This document shows, one piece after another, positions 8,045 to 16,724 of a stretch of DNA of 42,837 nucleotides. The notes beneath the pieces were generated by a model. That model did not search any database. It was not told the DNA's origin and was given only the letters and a program-made list of their open reading frames with translations. This stretch comes from an uncultured Lachnospiraceae bacterium (GTDB lineage: Bacteria; Bacillota; Clostridia; Lachnospirales; Lachnospiraceae), in assembly GCA_910579685.1 (NCBI GenBank), contig CAJTVN010000036.1:1-42837 (forward strand), in the 5' to 3' direction. Positions within the stretch are counted from its first letter, which is position 1. Each line of letters opens with the position of its first letter. Both the position numbers and the translations under genes were made by a program.

Positions 8045-9343
8045 CTACAGGCAGAAAGCCGCATACAGAGGAACCGCAAGGATATTTCCATCTGTTCCGA
8101 AATTCTTTTCGGACAGCCGGATTATGCACTCCGGTACATATCTGTCCGCAAAATACTTTAGACTCCTCGCCCTTACGTTTGTTCCTGATTTCACCTCCAC
8201 CGGCACGATCTTTCCCTGCCTTTGTATCACAAAATCCACCTCCACCACAGGAGCCTCACAAGTCCAGTAATAAATATCGTACCCGGAAGCCGTCAGCGTC
8301 TGCGCCGTGTAATTCTCCGCCAAAGCCCCTCTGTACAGATCGGACAACTCATTTCTGACAATATTTTCCCACAAAATTCCTGTAAAGGATGCCAGAAGCC
8401 CCACGTCTGACAGATATAACTTAAAGGCGGACACATCACGGAACGCCACAAGAGGCAGTTCTCCCCTCGTCACCCTGTCGCAGGGCAGCACCACACCTGC
8501 GGAAACAAGCCACGCAATGGAATCCCCGAACAGACCTGCCGTCGCCCCCTTTCGAATCAGCTTATACTGAAACTTTTTGTTTTCCTTTGCGAGCTGTGCC
8601 GGTATAGAGCGAAATGCGTTCCTGATCTTTGTGCTCTCGCTCTCACTCGCATACTTTGCCATATCCGCCACATAAGCGCTCAGGATCAGATTCTGCGTCT
8701 CCGGCACATTAACCAGCGACGCCCTCTCCAGATATTGGTTGATCGCGGCAGGCATTCCTCCGATAAAAAGATATCTGTTGTACCAGTGAAGCAGTTCCTG
8801 ATGAATCTCCCCGGGCATTTCCCGTATCCCCTCAAAATGCTCTCGGATCAGACTCACCAGGTGCTTCTGCCCCATGGCTGCCAGAAACTCATCAAATCTT
8901 AGCGGATACAGGGTCTTCATCACTACCTTTCCCACCGGAAAAGAATATTTTTTTCGGTTTACAGCCACTCCAAGCAGACTTCCCGCCGCCGCTATATGAT
9001 ATTCCGGAGCCTCCTCGCAAAAATATTTTAAGGAGGTAAGCGCTCTCTCGCATTCCTGGATCTCGTCAAAGATCAGCAGGGTTTCATCCGGAACCACCTT
9101 CTGATCAAAATATTCCTCCAAAAAACGTATGATGCGCTCCGGTCCGAGCTCTCCCTCAAAATATCCTGCCACGATCTTCATCCGTTCAAAGTTGACATAA
9201 ATTGTGTTCTTAAAATATCTGTCCCCAAATTCCCGGAGAATAAATGTCTTCCCGACCTGCCTTACTCCGTGCAGCAGCAGCGGCATACGGTTTTTGCGCT
9301 GTTCCTTCCATAACACCAGCTCCTGCATCATATTTCTTTCCAC
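8045..9343 (-). CDS. AAA ATPase with C-terminal DUF4143 domain
   Basis: A 432-residue protein of the AAA_14/DUF4143 group. The N-terminal ATPase has a Walker A motif GVRQVGKT (residues 26-33) and a Walker B LLIFDEIQ (89-96). The C-terminal third carries a PD-(D/E)XK-like nuclease-fold signature (VVEVDFVI ... IVPVEVKSG, about residues 360-385). These ATPases are common and often multicopy in anaerobes and archaea, but their role is not established; transposon-like behaviour, defence and toxin-like roles have been considered. The start codon is GTG at 9343 with GGAGG ten bases upstream. It has its own promoter and twin palindromes upstream, and it interrupts the usual spmA-spmB neighbourhood, so it may be an insertion. 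Confidence 0.88.
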   Translation of the reverse strand: MERNMMQELVLWKEQRKNRMPLLLHGVRQVGKTFILREFGDRYFKNTIYVNFERMKIVAGYFEGELGPERIIRFLEEYFDQKVVPDETLLIFDEIQECERALTSLKYFCEEAPEYHIAAAGSLLGVAVNRKKYSFPVGKVVMKTLYPLRFDEFLAAMGQKHLVSLIREHFEGIREMPGEIHQELLHWYNRYLFIGGMPAAINQYLERASLVNVPETQNLILSAYVADMAKYASESESTKIRNAFRSIPAQLAKENKKFQYKLIRKGATAGLFGDSIAWLVSAGVVLPCDRVTRGELPLVAFRDVSAFKLYLSDVGLLASFTGILWENIVRNELSDLYRGALAENYTAQTLTASGYDIYYWTCEAPVVEVDFVIQRQGKIVPVEVKSGTNVRARSLKYFADRYVPECIIRLSEKNFGTDGNILAVPLYAAFCL

Positions 9344-9471
9344 GGCCCTTTTTCCTCCCTTCCGTCAGAAATTTTCTGGCATATTTAAAGCTCTGTTCTT
9401 CGTCTATGATATTGCCTGCGGATTGTTTCGCACTCCGTGCTTTCACAATCCCGGCATCGATCTATACTATT

Positions 9472-9499
9472 ATTATATTTCCAAATCTGTCTTTTGCAA
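9472..9499 (-). promoter_or_regulatory. Promoter of the DUF4143 ATPase gene
   Basis: On the minus strand, -35 TTGCAA (9494-9499) and -10 TATAAT (9472-9477) are separated by 16 bases. The start codon lies about 130 bases downstream, leaving a long leader that contains only a short open frame (starting GTG at 9446) running into the ATPase gene. Confidence 0.6.
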
Positions 9500-9508
9500 C
9501 AGAAAAAG

Positions 9509-9554
9509 TCATTTCAAAATGATTTTTTCCCAAAAAATAATCATTTCAAAATGA
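9509..9554. repeat. Twin palindromic boxes upstream of the ATPase promoter
   Basis: The 14-base box TCATTTCAAAATGA, itself a palindrome around a CA centre, occurs at 9509-9522 and 9541-9554. The copies are 32 bases apart, about three helical turns, and each is flanked by A or T runs; the whole block also folds as a larger inverted repeat. It ends ten bases upstream of the -35 box of the ATPase gene and begins just after the radical SAM stop codon. It could be a protein-binding site, a terminator-like structure, or a recognition sequence for the ATPase. Confidence 0.75.
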
Positions 9555-9561
9555 CTTTTTC

Positions 9562-11340
9562 TCATTCTTCTGTCACAAACATCGCAGCATTCCGGCTCAG
9601 GGGATCCCGCCTTTCATAATCAAAGAGCACAAAGCAGGGTTCTCCCCGCCTGGGGCGCCCCCCGGCCCCGCCCTCCGCCATCTCCCAGACCGGGTAAAAA
9701 AACGGCTCCAGATGCGTCATTTTCATGAGCTGCCTTGCGTGATATCCGGAGTACCCCTCCAGATATCCGGGCGCTTCTTCCTCTTTTTCGTAAAACTCCC
9801 GGATTCGGCGGTAGTACGGCGTCAAATCCCGGGCAAAGGCCGGGCGGCTCTTCGCATTTTCCCGGAGGTAATAATCAAAGGTCAGAAGCTCCCGGTAGAG
9901 CTCCGCTCTCTCCCGGTCCGTCTCTGCGGCAAAATCGAGCAATACCTGAAAACGCAGGGCTCTCGCCGGAGTGTTCCGAAAATAACCTTTTCTCTCGTAA
10001 TAGCCCGCCAGAGCCTCAAACATGGCAAAGGGGCCAGCAAAGCTTTCCGAAAGGACCGCAAGTGCGCTGCAAAACTGTCCGGAATTATAGTAGAGCTCCA
10101 CCATCTCCTCGACTCTTTTCAGTTTCAGCAATTCCTCATAGGAAAGCCATCTGGTGCGCAGCACCTCGTAGGGCGGCTTTGCCCGGTGCAGGATCCCATA
10201 TTCCTCTGTCTTGCGGGCCATGGGCGAGCCCTTCAGAACCTTCAAAAAGCCCAGCTGAAGCTGATCCGGTTTCATGCCGTACACTTGGTCAAAGGAAGCG
10301 GCAAAGCTTTCATAGCCCTCATAGGGAAGCCCTGCGATCAGATCCAGATGAATATGGATATTTCTCCCTTTTCGAAGCCGGGAAACCACCCGGGCAATGC
10401 GCCGGGTATCCGCAGGCCGGTTGATCTCCTTCAGAGTCCTCTCATTGACGGACTGCACTCCGATCTCCAGCTGCGCCAGACCGGGGCGCAGAGTCTCAAG
10501 CAGGCAGAGCTCATCCTCCTTCATGAGATCCGCTGCAATCTCAAAATGAAAGTTGGTGACGCCATTGTCATTTTCTTTCAGAAAACGCCAGATCTCCAGG
10601 GCATGTGCGTGATTGCAGTTAAAGGTCCTGTCAATAAACTTAACCTGGGGGACCTTTTTCTCAAGGAAAAAACGCAGCTCTCTTTTTACCCTGTCCATAC
10701 CGCGCAGCCGCACGGTCCTGTCGATGGAAGAAAGGCAATAGCTGCAGCGGTAAGGACAGCCCCTGGAGGATTCGTAGTAAATGATCCTGTGATCAAGCTC
10801 TTTCAGATCCCGGTAGAGAAAAGGGAGCGTGTCCAAATCCAGTTCCTCCCGCCCTGGCGTTCTTCCCCCTCTTAAGATCAGTCCCCGGATCGCGCGCAGT
10901 CCCTCCTCCGTGTCCGCCGCCCCGTCTCCATCCCGCTTTCTCTCCTGCCGCATCACATAAAAGCCCAGAAGCTCCCGGAAGGTTTCCTCTCCCTCCCCGG
11001 CCATGATGCCTCTGACATTTGGGTATGCGGCAAGCAGCTCCTTCCCGTCAAAGGAAACCTCAGGCCCTCCCAGCCATATGTCCGTATCCGGCAGGAGGCC
11101 CGCAAGATCCGCAAGCAGCTCCCTGACCATCTCAAAATTCCAGATATAGCAGGAAAACCCGATAACATCGGGTTTTCTCCTGTACAGATCGGCGAGTATC
11201 TCCTCCGCCGCATGATTGATCGTGTATTCCGCCGTCTCGATCAATTTCTCGTTTTCCTCCCCGGCATAGGCCTTAAGGCTTCGGATCGCCGGATTGGAAT
11301 GGATGTATTTGGCATTAATGCCTACCAGTAAAAATTTCAT
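9562..11340 (-). CDS. B12-binding-like radical SAM protein with DUF4080
   Basis: A 592-residue radical S-adenosylmethionine enzyme. The N-terminal part (residues 1-130) resembles a cobalamin-binding Rossmann domain with GLNAKYIHS-like start (here GINAKYIHSN) and WLGGPEVSF, but lacks a clear DxHxxG cobalamin-ligand motif. The radical SAM core has CPYRCSYC, with the cluster ligands Cys195, Cys199 and Cys202. The C-terminal region (about 390-590) matches the DUF4080 type. The reaction is unknown; no substrate gene is adjacent. Its ATG overlaps the galT stop as ATGA (11337-11340), so it is translated with galT, although the family has no known link to galactose metabolism. Confidence 0.88.
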   Translation of the reverse strand: MKFLLVGINAKYIHSNPAIRSLKAYAGEENEKLIETAEYTINHAAEEILADLYRRKPDVIGFSCYIWNFEMVRELLADLAGLLPDTDIWLGGPEVSFDGKELLAAYPNVRGIMAGEGEETFRELLGFYVMRQERKRDGDGAADTEEGLRAIRGLILRGGRTPGREELDLDTLPFLYRDLKELDHRIIYYESSRGCPYRCSYCLSSIDRTVRLRGMDRVKRELRFFLEKKVPQVKFIDRTFNCNHAHALEIWRFLKENDNGVTNFHFEIAADLMKEDELCLLETLRPGLAQLEIGVQSVNERTLKEINRPADTRRIARVVSRLRKGRNIHIHLDLIAGLPYEGYESFAASFDQVYGMKPDQLQLGFLKVLKGSPMARKTEEYGILHRAKPPYEVLRTRWLSYEELLKLKRVEEMVELYYNSGQFCSALAVLSESFAGPFAMFEALAGYYERKGYFRNTPARALRFQVLLDFAAETDRERAELYRELLTFDYYLRENAKSRPAFARDLTPYYRRIREFYEKEEEAPGYLEGYSGYHARQLMKMTHLEPFFYPVWEMAEGGAGGRPRRGEPCFVLFDYERRDPLSRNAAMFVTEE

Positions 11341-12836
11341 AAGGATGCAATAAACCTGTCAAAGGCCTCCTGTCCCTGCGGCGTTCTCTTGTAGACTCCT
11401 GAATCCGCAAGCACCTGCATGAACACCAGACCGATTTCCTTTTCCACGATTTCGTCGATGTTGGAGCTGTCAATGCTGTCGTATTTTCCCTTGAATTCAT
11501 CTACCCAGTCCGCATGTTTTGCAAGAGCCTCGTCGCCGCGCAGATCCCTGCCTGCCAGCATGGCCTCCTTAAGCCGTTCCATCTCGCCCTTCAGTCTTGC
11601 GGGGAGAACGGCAAGGCCCATAACCTCAATCAGGCCGATATTCTCCTTCTTGATATGGTGCAGATTCGCATGGGGATGATAAACGCCAAGGGGATGTTCC
11701 TCAGTAGTAATGTTATTTCTCAGCACAAGGTCAAGCTCGTATTTTCCCCCTCTTTTTCTCGCAATGGGGGTAATTGTGTTGTGCGGTTCCCCTTCCGTCT
11801 CGGCAAAGATAAAGGCCGCCTCGTCCGTGTAGCCTCTCCATTTTTCCAGTATCACGTCCGCCAGCGCAATGATGCGTTCGGTGTCCGCAGCGCTTAACCG
11901 GATCACGGACATGGGCCACTTTACAATCCCTGCCTCCACATCCTCGAAGCCCTTCACCGTAAAGCTTCTCTCCACAGGCGCTTTTGCCATGGCAAACTCA
12001 TAGTGGCCGCCCTGGAAGTGATCATGGCTTAAGATGGAGCCTCCCACAATCGGAAGATCCGCATTGGAGCCCACAAAATAGTGAGGGAACTGCTTTACAA
12101 AGTCAAACAGCTTGCAGAAGGTATTGTGCTCAATCTTCATGGGTACGTGCTTCCCGTTAAACACAATGCAGTGTTCATTGTAATATACGTAAGGCGAATA
12201 CTGGAAGCCCCAGGTATCGCCCTGTATGGTCACGGGTATAATCCGATGATTCTGCCTGGCCGGGTGGTTCACTCTGCCCGCATAGCCCTCGTTTTCCCTG
12301 CACAGCAGGCATTTCGGATATCCGGACTGCTTTGCGGTCTTTGCCGCAGCGATGGCCTTCGGATCCTTCTCCGGCTTGGAAAGATTGATGGTGATATCCA
12401 GATCCCCATATTCCGTCGGGGCAATCCATTTCATATCCTTCTTGATCCGGTATCTGCGGATATAATCCGAATCGCTGCTGAATTTGTAATAGAAATCCGT
12501 CGCCTGTCTGGGACTCTCCCTGTACAGCTCTTCAAACTTCCGGATCACCTCGCTGGGCCTTGGAAGCAGCACGCTCATGATCTTCGTGTCAAAAAGGTCT
12601 CTGTAGACCACTCCGTTTTCCGCCATAAGCCCGGCCTCATACGCATAATCCAGCATTCCTTCCAGAATTTCCGGAAGCTCCTCCATGCTGACATCCACAG
12701 GCTGTGACGCATCCTCAAGTTCCTCCAGGCCGAACAGCTCAAGAAGCCTGTTGATTGTATAGATCTCGTCCTCCTTCGGCACCAGTCCTGTCAATATGCC
12801 GTAGGCTGTCAATTTTCTGATAAGTTCCTGAATCAT
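11337..12836 (-). CDS. galT: UDP-glucose--hexose-1-phosphate uridylyltransferase, class II
   Basis: A 499-residue GalT of the Firmicutes class II type. It exchanges UMP between UDP-glucose and galactose 1-phosphate in the Leloir pathway in the cytoplasm. The length, which is far above the roughly 350 residues of class I enzymes, and segments such as CLLCRENEGYAGRVNHPARQ, PYVYYNEHCIVF and GGSILSHDHFQGGHYEFA (His-rich active-site region) identify it. It follows galK by 86 bases in the same direction, and the radical SAM gene follows with an ATGA overlap. galE is not in the window. Confidence 0.95.
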   Translation of the reverse strand: MIQELIRKLTAYGILTGLVPKEDEIYTINRLLELFGLEELEDASQPVDVSMEELPEILEGMLDYAYEAGLMAENGVVYRDLFDTKIMSVLLPRPSEVIRKFEELYRESPRQATDFYYKFSSDSDYIRRYRIKKDMKWIAPTEYGDLDITINLSKPEKDPKAIAAAKTAKQSGYPKCLLCRENEGYAGRVNHPARQNHRIIPVTIQGDTWGFQYSPYVYYNEHCIVFNGKHVPMKIEHNTFCKLFDFVKQFPHYFVGSNADLPIVGGSILSHDHFQGGHYEFAMAKAPVERSFTVKGFEDVEAGIVKWPMSVIRLSAADTERIIALADVILEKWRGYTDEAAFIFAETEGEPHNTITPIARKRGGKYELDLVLRNNITTEEHPLGVYHPHANLHHIKKENIGLIEVMGLAVLPARLKGEMERLKEAMLAGRDLRGDEALAKHADWVDEFKGKYDSIDSSNIDEIVEKEIGLVFMQVLADSGVYKRTPQGQEAFDRFIASL

Positions 12837-12922
12837 CGCTTATTCTCTTCCTTTCCATTTCGTCCCTGTTTACAGGAAACGGCAGGTCTGACTCCCTGCC
12901 GCATCCTCTTTGCACATCCACA

Positions 12923-14086
12923 TTACAAAACAGCCGGGCCGTCTCCAACCTCAACCACATAGAAATCCGCCGCATAGCCGATTCTGGATTTGTATGCCCT
13001 GCCGACCTGATCAATAAAACGGTCAATCGCCTCGTCCTTCACAATGCTGACCGTGCATCCGCCAAAGCCCGCACCCGTCATGCGGGAGCCGATCACGCCC
13101 TCCACCTTCCAGGCCTCCTCAACCAGCGTATCCAGCTCAGCGCCCGTCACCTCGTAATCATCTCTCAGGGAGACATGGGAAGCGTTCATGAGCTGTCCGA
13201 ACAGGTCGATATCGTCCGCCTGCAGAGCCGCCACCGCCTGAAGTGTTCTCTGGTTCTCATAAACCGCATGCTTTGCTCTCTTTACCCTGGTGGTATCCTT
13301 GATCGCAGACTTGTACTGCTCAAACCGTTCCTGCGTCAGCTCCCCAAGGCTCTTGATATCCACCACCTTCTGAAGCTCGGAAAGAGCCGTCTCACACTCG
13401 CTTCTTCTCTCATTGTATTTGGAATCGCCAAGGCCTCTTTTTTTGTTACTGCAGGCGATCACGATCTTCGCTCCCTTTAGCTTTACCGGAGCATATGTAT
13501 AGGACAGATCAGCGGTGTCCAGGAAAATCGCATGATCTTTTTTGCCCATGGCAATTGCAAACTGATCCATGATCCCACAGTTTACGCCGTTAAATTTATT
13601 CTCGGAAAACTGGCCGATCAGGGCAAGATCCTGGTTACTCACCTCAAACCCGAAGAACTCACGGAGAATCGCCCCCGTGACCACCTCCACAGACGCAGAC
13701 GAGGAAAGCCCGGAACCGTTAGGGATATTGCCGCTCAGCAGAATGTCCATTCCGCTTGGAATCTGAAACCCCCGTTCCCCGAAAGCCCACATAACTCCCT
13801 TTGGATAATTCGTCCATCCGGCTTCCTTCTCCGGCTTCAAATCTTCAAGATCCGATTCAATCACCCCAAGATGCTCAAAATTCATGGAATAAAACCGAAG
13901 CTTTTTGTCTTCTCTCACACGGGCGCACGCATAAGTTCCGATGGTGAGCGCACAGGGAAATACATGTCCCCCGTTGTAATCCGTGTGCTCGCCGATCAGA
14001 TTTACCCGTCCGGGTGCAAAAAACACTTTAACGCCATTCCGATCCCCGAATACCTCTTCAAATCTTTTTAAAACTGTCTCTTTCAT
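12923..14086 (-). CDS. galK: Galactokinase
   Basis: A 387-residue GHMP kinase that phosphorylates galactose at C1 with ATP, the first step of the Leloir pathway. The galactokinase signature GRVNLIGEHTDYNGGHVFP is at residues 27-45, the GHMP ATP-binding motif GSGLSSSASVEV near 125-136, and the C-terminal GAGFGGCTVSIV motif near 346-357. The start at 14086 has GGAGG seven bases upstream. It sits between an AraC-type regulator and galT, forming a galactose-use block. Confidence 0.96.
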   Translation of the reverse strand: MKETVLKRFEEVFGDRNGVKVFFAPGRVNLIGEHTDYNGGHVFPCALTIGTYACARVREDKKLRFYSMNFEHLGVIESDLEDLKPEKEAGWTNYPKGVMWAFGERGFQIPSGMDILLSGNIPNGSGLSSSASVEVVTGAILREFFGFEVSNQDLALIGQFSENKFNGVNCGIMDQFAIAMGKKDHAIFLDTADLSYTYAPVKLKGAKIVIACSNKKRGLGDSKYNERRSECETALSELQKVVDIKSLGELTQERFEQYKSAIKDTTRVKRAKHAVYENQRTLQAVAALQADDIDLFGQLMNASHVSLRDDYEVTGAELDTLVEEAWKVEGVIGSRMTGAGFGGCTVSIVKDEAIDRFIDQVGRAYKSRIGYAADFYVVEVGDGPAVL

Positions 14087-14186
14087 CCTCTTACCTCCAA
14101 AAAGAAATACCTGTTTCGTTATCTCTACACTATACCGAAATACACGCTCCCGCTAGTAAAGATTGTTACATAAACCAGTCAAAATG

Positions 14187-15089
14187 TTAACTGTTCAGTT
14201 TGTTTACCTGATTGATAAAATCCTCGATCTGTTTAAGATATTCCTTGTTTCTTCTCGTTTCCCCCTTCTGCATCTCCCTCCGATAGGCGGATGGGGACAT
14301 TTGTTTCATCTGCTTGAATGATTTGGAAAAGACCAGGGGATCCGTGTACCCGCAGGACAGGGCGATGCTTTCAACCGGAAGATCCGTGAGCTGCAAAAGC
14401 TCCGTGGCCTTTGTTACCCGAAAGGCCGTGAGAAACCGCTGGGGCGACATGCCCGTCGCATTGTGGAACAGCGTATAGAGATAGCTTCTGTTGATGCATA
14501 CATAATCCGCAACGTCTGTGATCCGGATCGGGTTGCAGTAGTTTCCCTGAATAAATTCCACCGCCCGCCTCACATAATTATCCGCCCCCCTGCTCTCCCC
14601 CTTTTCCTCAAGCGAAGCCCCCTCGGCAATGAGTGACAGAAACAAATACAGCTGGCCGTTTCTGCGCAGGTCATTGGCCGCACCAAAGGTATTGTGCTCC
14701 ATCATATCCTTTACCGCCCGGTACAGTTCCTCCCCCTTCTCGGATTTGAAGATCGGATTGGAGAGCGAAAGGCCCATGGACTTTATGATATCCGGCGCAA
14801 GCGCTCCCCCAAAGCCCACCCATACATAAGTCCAGGGATCTTCCTCATCCGCCTGATAAAAGGCAAGCTCCTCCGGAAGGATTAAAAACCCGTATCCCCG
14901 CTCCAGCGGATACTCCTTCCCTCCCATGGAAAACCGCCCTCTGCCGCTCAAAATAAAATGTATCAGATAGTGGGGCTTTATCGCCGGTCCAAAGCTGTGA
15001 AGAGGCTCCGTCCTCGAGAGTCCGCAGCAATTCACAATCAGGCTCTCATCCTTTCCCTTGGCAAATTCAAGCTTGTACGCCTTTTCCAC
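14187..15089 (-). CDS. AraC-family transcriptional regulator
   Basis: A 300-residue regulator with an N-terminal cupin-like sugar-sensing domain (about residues 1-150, containing HYLIHFILSGRGRF) and a C-terminal pair of helix-turn-helix motifs (about 185-285; ITDVADYVCINRSYLYTLFHNATGMSPQRFL and the second SIALSCGYTDPLVFSKSFKQ). It begins with GTG at 15089 behind GGGAGG, three bases after the stop of the lipoprotein gene, so the two are co-transcribed. galK starts 100 bases downstream. A role in galactose or galactoside control is a reasonable inference, not shown. Confidence 0.9.
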   Translation of the reverse strand: MEKAYKLEFAKGKDESLIVNCCGLSRTEPLHSFGPAIKPHYLIHFILSGRGRFSMGGKEYPLERGYGFLILPEELAFYQADEEDPWTYVWVGFGGALAPDIIKSMGLSLSNPIFKSEKGEELYRAVKDMMEHNTFGAANDLRRNGQLYLFLSLIAEGASLEEKGESRGADNYVRRAVEFIQGNYCNPIRITDVADYVCINRSYLYTLFHNATGMSPQRFLTAFRVTKATELLQLTDLPVESIALSCGYTDPLVFSKSFKQMKQMSPSAYRREMQKGETRRNKEYLKQIEDFINQVNKLNS

Positions 15090-15092
15090 CTG

Positions 15093-15773
15093 TCATTCCT
15101 CCCCATTCCCGGATTCTGCGGACAGAACCGCCTGCTCTGCGTCATAGGAAAGGGCAAGGGAAATCCCCTCTTCCCCGTATTCCTCCACCGGAAGAAGAAT
15201 CTCAAAGGCTCCTCCCTCCGTATCCAGAAGAGACAGCAGCCAGGGGGTATTCTCCACATTGCGGCGTATCGCAAGTCCCTCCAGGGTCTGTCCCGGCGCA
15301 AAGGGCTCCATACCCTCGAGATCGTTCCCGCCGCTTCCTTCTTCTCCCTTCTCATACAGGCGCAGCTCCTCAAAGGAAAAAGAAGTCCCATTATAGATTC
15401 TTACCGGAATCAGGGTGCGGACAGCCGCATCCTCCCGCTCTTTGAGATCGGATATCATTGTCTGATATTCTTTGTAGGAGGCTATAATGGAATCCATGTC
15501 AGCCACCAGCTGGTCAATCTCCTCCTCCTTCATTTCAGAGAGATTGTAGTCCTCCACGGCAGCCGCCCTCCCGCCAAGCTCCTGGAGCGCCTGATCAAGG
15601 GAATTATCTTTAATCTGCCGATGAGCTTCCACCACCTCATTGTGAATCTCCACCATCTGCGCATATTTCTGCTGTGCCTTTTCCACCATCTCCTGTGAAG
15701 GGCCGCAGGCTCCCAGCAGCAGAAGGAAACCCGATATTGCCGCTAAAAAAACTGCCTTTATGCTCTTTCTCAT
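15093..15773 (-). CDS. Putative lipoprotein of unknown function
   Basis: A 226-residue predicted lipoprotein. The signal peptide ends in the lipobox LGAC (Cys23). Residues 25-120 are strongly charged and likely form long helices or a coiled coil (QEMVEKAQQKYAQMVEIHNEVVEAHRQ region), and the C-terminal half is a compact beta-rich segment with acidic character (about 125-220). I do not recognise the family. It lies downstream of the pseudopilin operon's terminator and directly upstream of the AraC regulator. A role at the cell surface is the only inference that can be made. Confidence 0.75.
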   Translation of the reverse strand: MRKSIKAVFLAAISGFLLLLGACGPSQEMVEKAQQKYAQMVEIHNEVVEAHRQIKDNSLDQALQELGGRAAAVEDYNLSEMKEEEIDQLVADMDSIIASYKEYQTMISDLKEREDAAVRTLIPVRIYNGTSFSFEELRLYEKGEEGSGGNDLEGMEPFAPGQTLEGLAIRRNVENTPWLLSLLDTEGGAFEILLPVEEYGEEGISLALSYDAEQAVLSAESGNGEE

Positions 15774-15793
15774 AAGCTCCTCCCATATAAATA

Positions 15794-15828
15794 AAAAAAT
15801 TTTAGCGGCAGTGGTTTAAACTGCCGCT
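15794..15828 (-). terminator. Terminator of the sortase/pseudopilin operon
   Basis: AGCGGCAG (15804-15811) and CTGCCGCT (15821-15828) form an 8-bp stem with a 9-base loop. On the minus strand it is followed by AAAATTTTTTT. It lies about 45 bases after the last small gene of the operon and before the lipoprotein gene. Confidence 0.8.
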
Positions 15829-15871
15829 CTGTATTTCCTTTTACCGGAATCATTCAATTGACAGCAAAGGG

Positions 15872-16285
15872 CTACTCCGCAAACAGCTGCGTTCCATCCC
15901 ACAAATTCAGGCCGCCGTCTTCTTCCCCGCCGCCCACGGGGACAGCCTGCCAGCGCAGAACCGTATATCCGGACTCTTCAATACTCACTTCCACTTCCAG
16001 ATTCTGTGTCTTTGAGACCGGACAGGTATAGGAATAGACACTGCCCTCCGCGGTAACGTCAGAGGGGACTTCCCCGTTTAAAAGCTGCGCAAGTATGGCC
16101 TGCGCCTCGCAATCCGCCGCATAGTAATCGGTTACAGCCTGAGCCGATGCGTCCGCAAGACGCCCATCTGCCCGAACCGTGGCCAGGCTGAGCAGGCCAA
16201 ATATGGTCAGACAGAGCACGGCAAACACTACCAGCAGGGAAATGCCTCCCACGGCCGGAGGCGAAAAGCTCTCTTTTTTATTCAT
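15872..16285 (-). CDS. Small single-span secretion-associated protein
   Basis: A 137-residue protein with a short basic N-terminus, a Gly-Gly followed by one long hydrophobic segment (about residues 13-36, GGISLLVVFAVLCLTIFGLL) and a soluble C-terminal domain. The layout is that of minor pseudopilins, but no glutamate stands at the fifth position after the glycines. I start at 16285 (MNKKESF) because GGAGG sits nine bases upstream and the start overlaps the stop of the previous gene; the open frame extends further upstream without support. It is the last gene of the operon. The family is unknown to me. Confidence 0.7.
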   Translation of the reverse strand: MNKKESFSPPAVGGISLLVVFAVLCLTIFGLLSLATVRADGRLADASAQAVTDYYAADCEAQAILAQLLNGEVPSDVTAEGSVYSYTCPVSKTQNLEVEVSIEESGYTVLRWQAVPVGGGEEDGGLNLWDGTQLFAE

Positions 16286-16724
16286 CCGCATCCACCTCCT
16301 GCCATGCCACTTCAAGTTCAAACAAAATCCCGGGATCCGCTTTCTGTGCGTCTGTGGCAACCTGCACGGACGCCTTCCTGAGTCCGGACACCTGCGCCGG
16401 CACTTCCTGCGCAATCAGATAATAGACGCCGTCCTTGTCCGTCACGTTCCAGTTCTCGTCATAGTCAATACGAAGCTCGCCCTGTTCATAAGTACCTCCC
16501 AGCATCCTGCCGGTCTGCGTAAAGGCATTCTCAATATCCCCGCCCTTATGGCGAATCACCTCGGCCGCATTCTGTGCGGCTATAGCCGCACGTCCCTTCT
16601 CCTCGCTGCGGACGGAGATGGCATCCGATTTGACAAAGGCCTGAAGGCACAGGGCCGATGCCAGTGCGAAGACAAGCAGCATCACCATCTGCTCAATCAA
16701 TACAAGAGGCGCTTTACTCCTCAT
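16278..16724 (-). CDS. Pilin-like protein with degenerate processing site
   Basis: A 148-residue protein whose N-terminus aligns with type IV pilin/pseudopilin leaders: a short basic leader, then LVLIEQMVMLLVFALASALCLQAF. The glutamate of the usual FTLIE motif is kept (Glu11), but the residue before the cleavage point is proline (Pro6) rather than glycine, so normal prepilin peptidase cutting is doubtful. A soluble domain follows (about 35-148). It overlaps the DUF4860-like gene upstream by 11 bases and the next gene downstream by 8 bases, indicating tight co-translation. It is probably a pseudopilin assembled on, or with, the GspF-like platform. Confidence 0.75.
   Translation of the reverse strand: MRSKAPLVLIEQMVMLLVFALASALCLQAFVKSDAISVRSEEKGRAAIAAQNAAEVIRHKGGDIENAFTQTGRMLGGTYEQGELRIDYDENWNVTDKDGVYYLIAQEVPAQVSGLRKASVQVATDAQKADPGILFELEVAWQEVDADE

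Noticed and set aside
9210..9446. Short minus-strand frame (GTG at 9446) before the DUF4143 ATPase
   Set aside because: It runs into the ATPase gene in another frame, has no clear ribosome binding site and resembles no known peptide; a leader peptide cannot be excluded but is not supported.
9712..10875. Plus-strand open frame of 387 codons opposite the radical SAM gene
   Set aside because: Antisense shadow; the minus frame carries clear radical SAM motifs.
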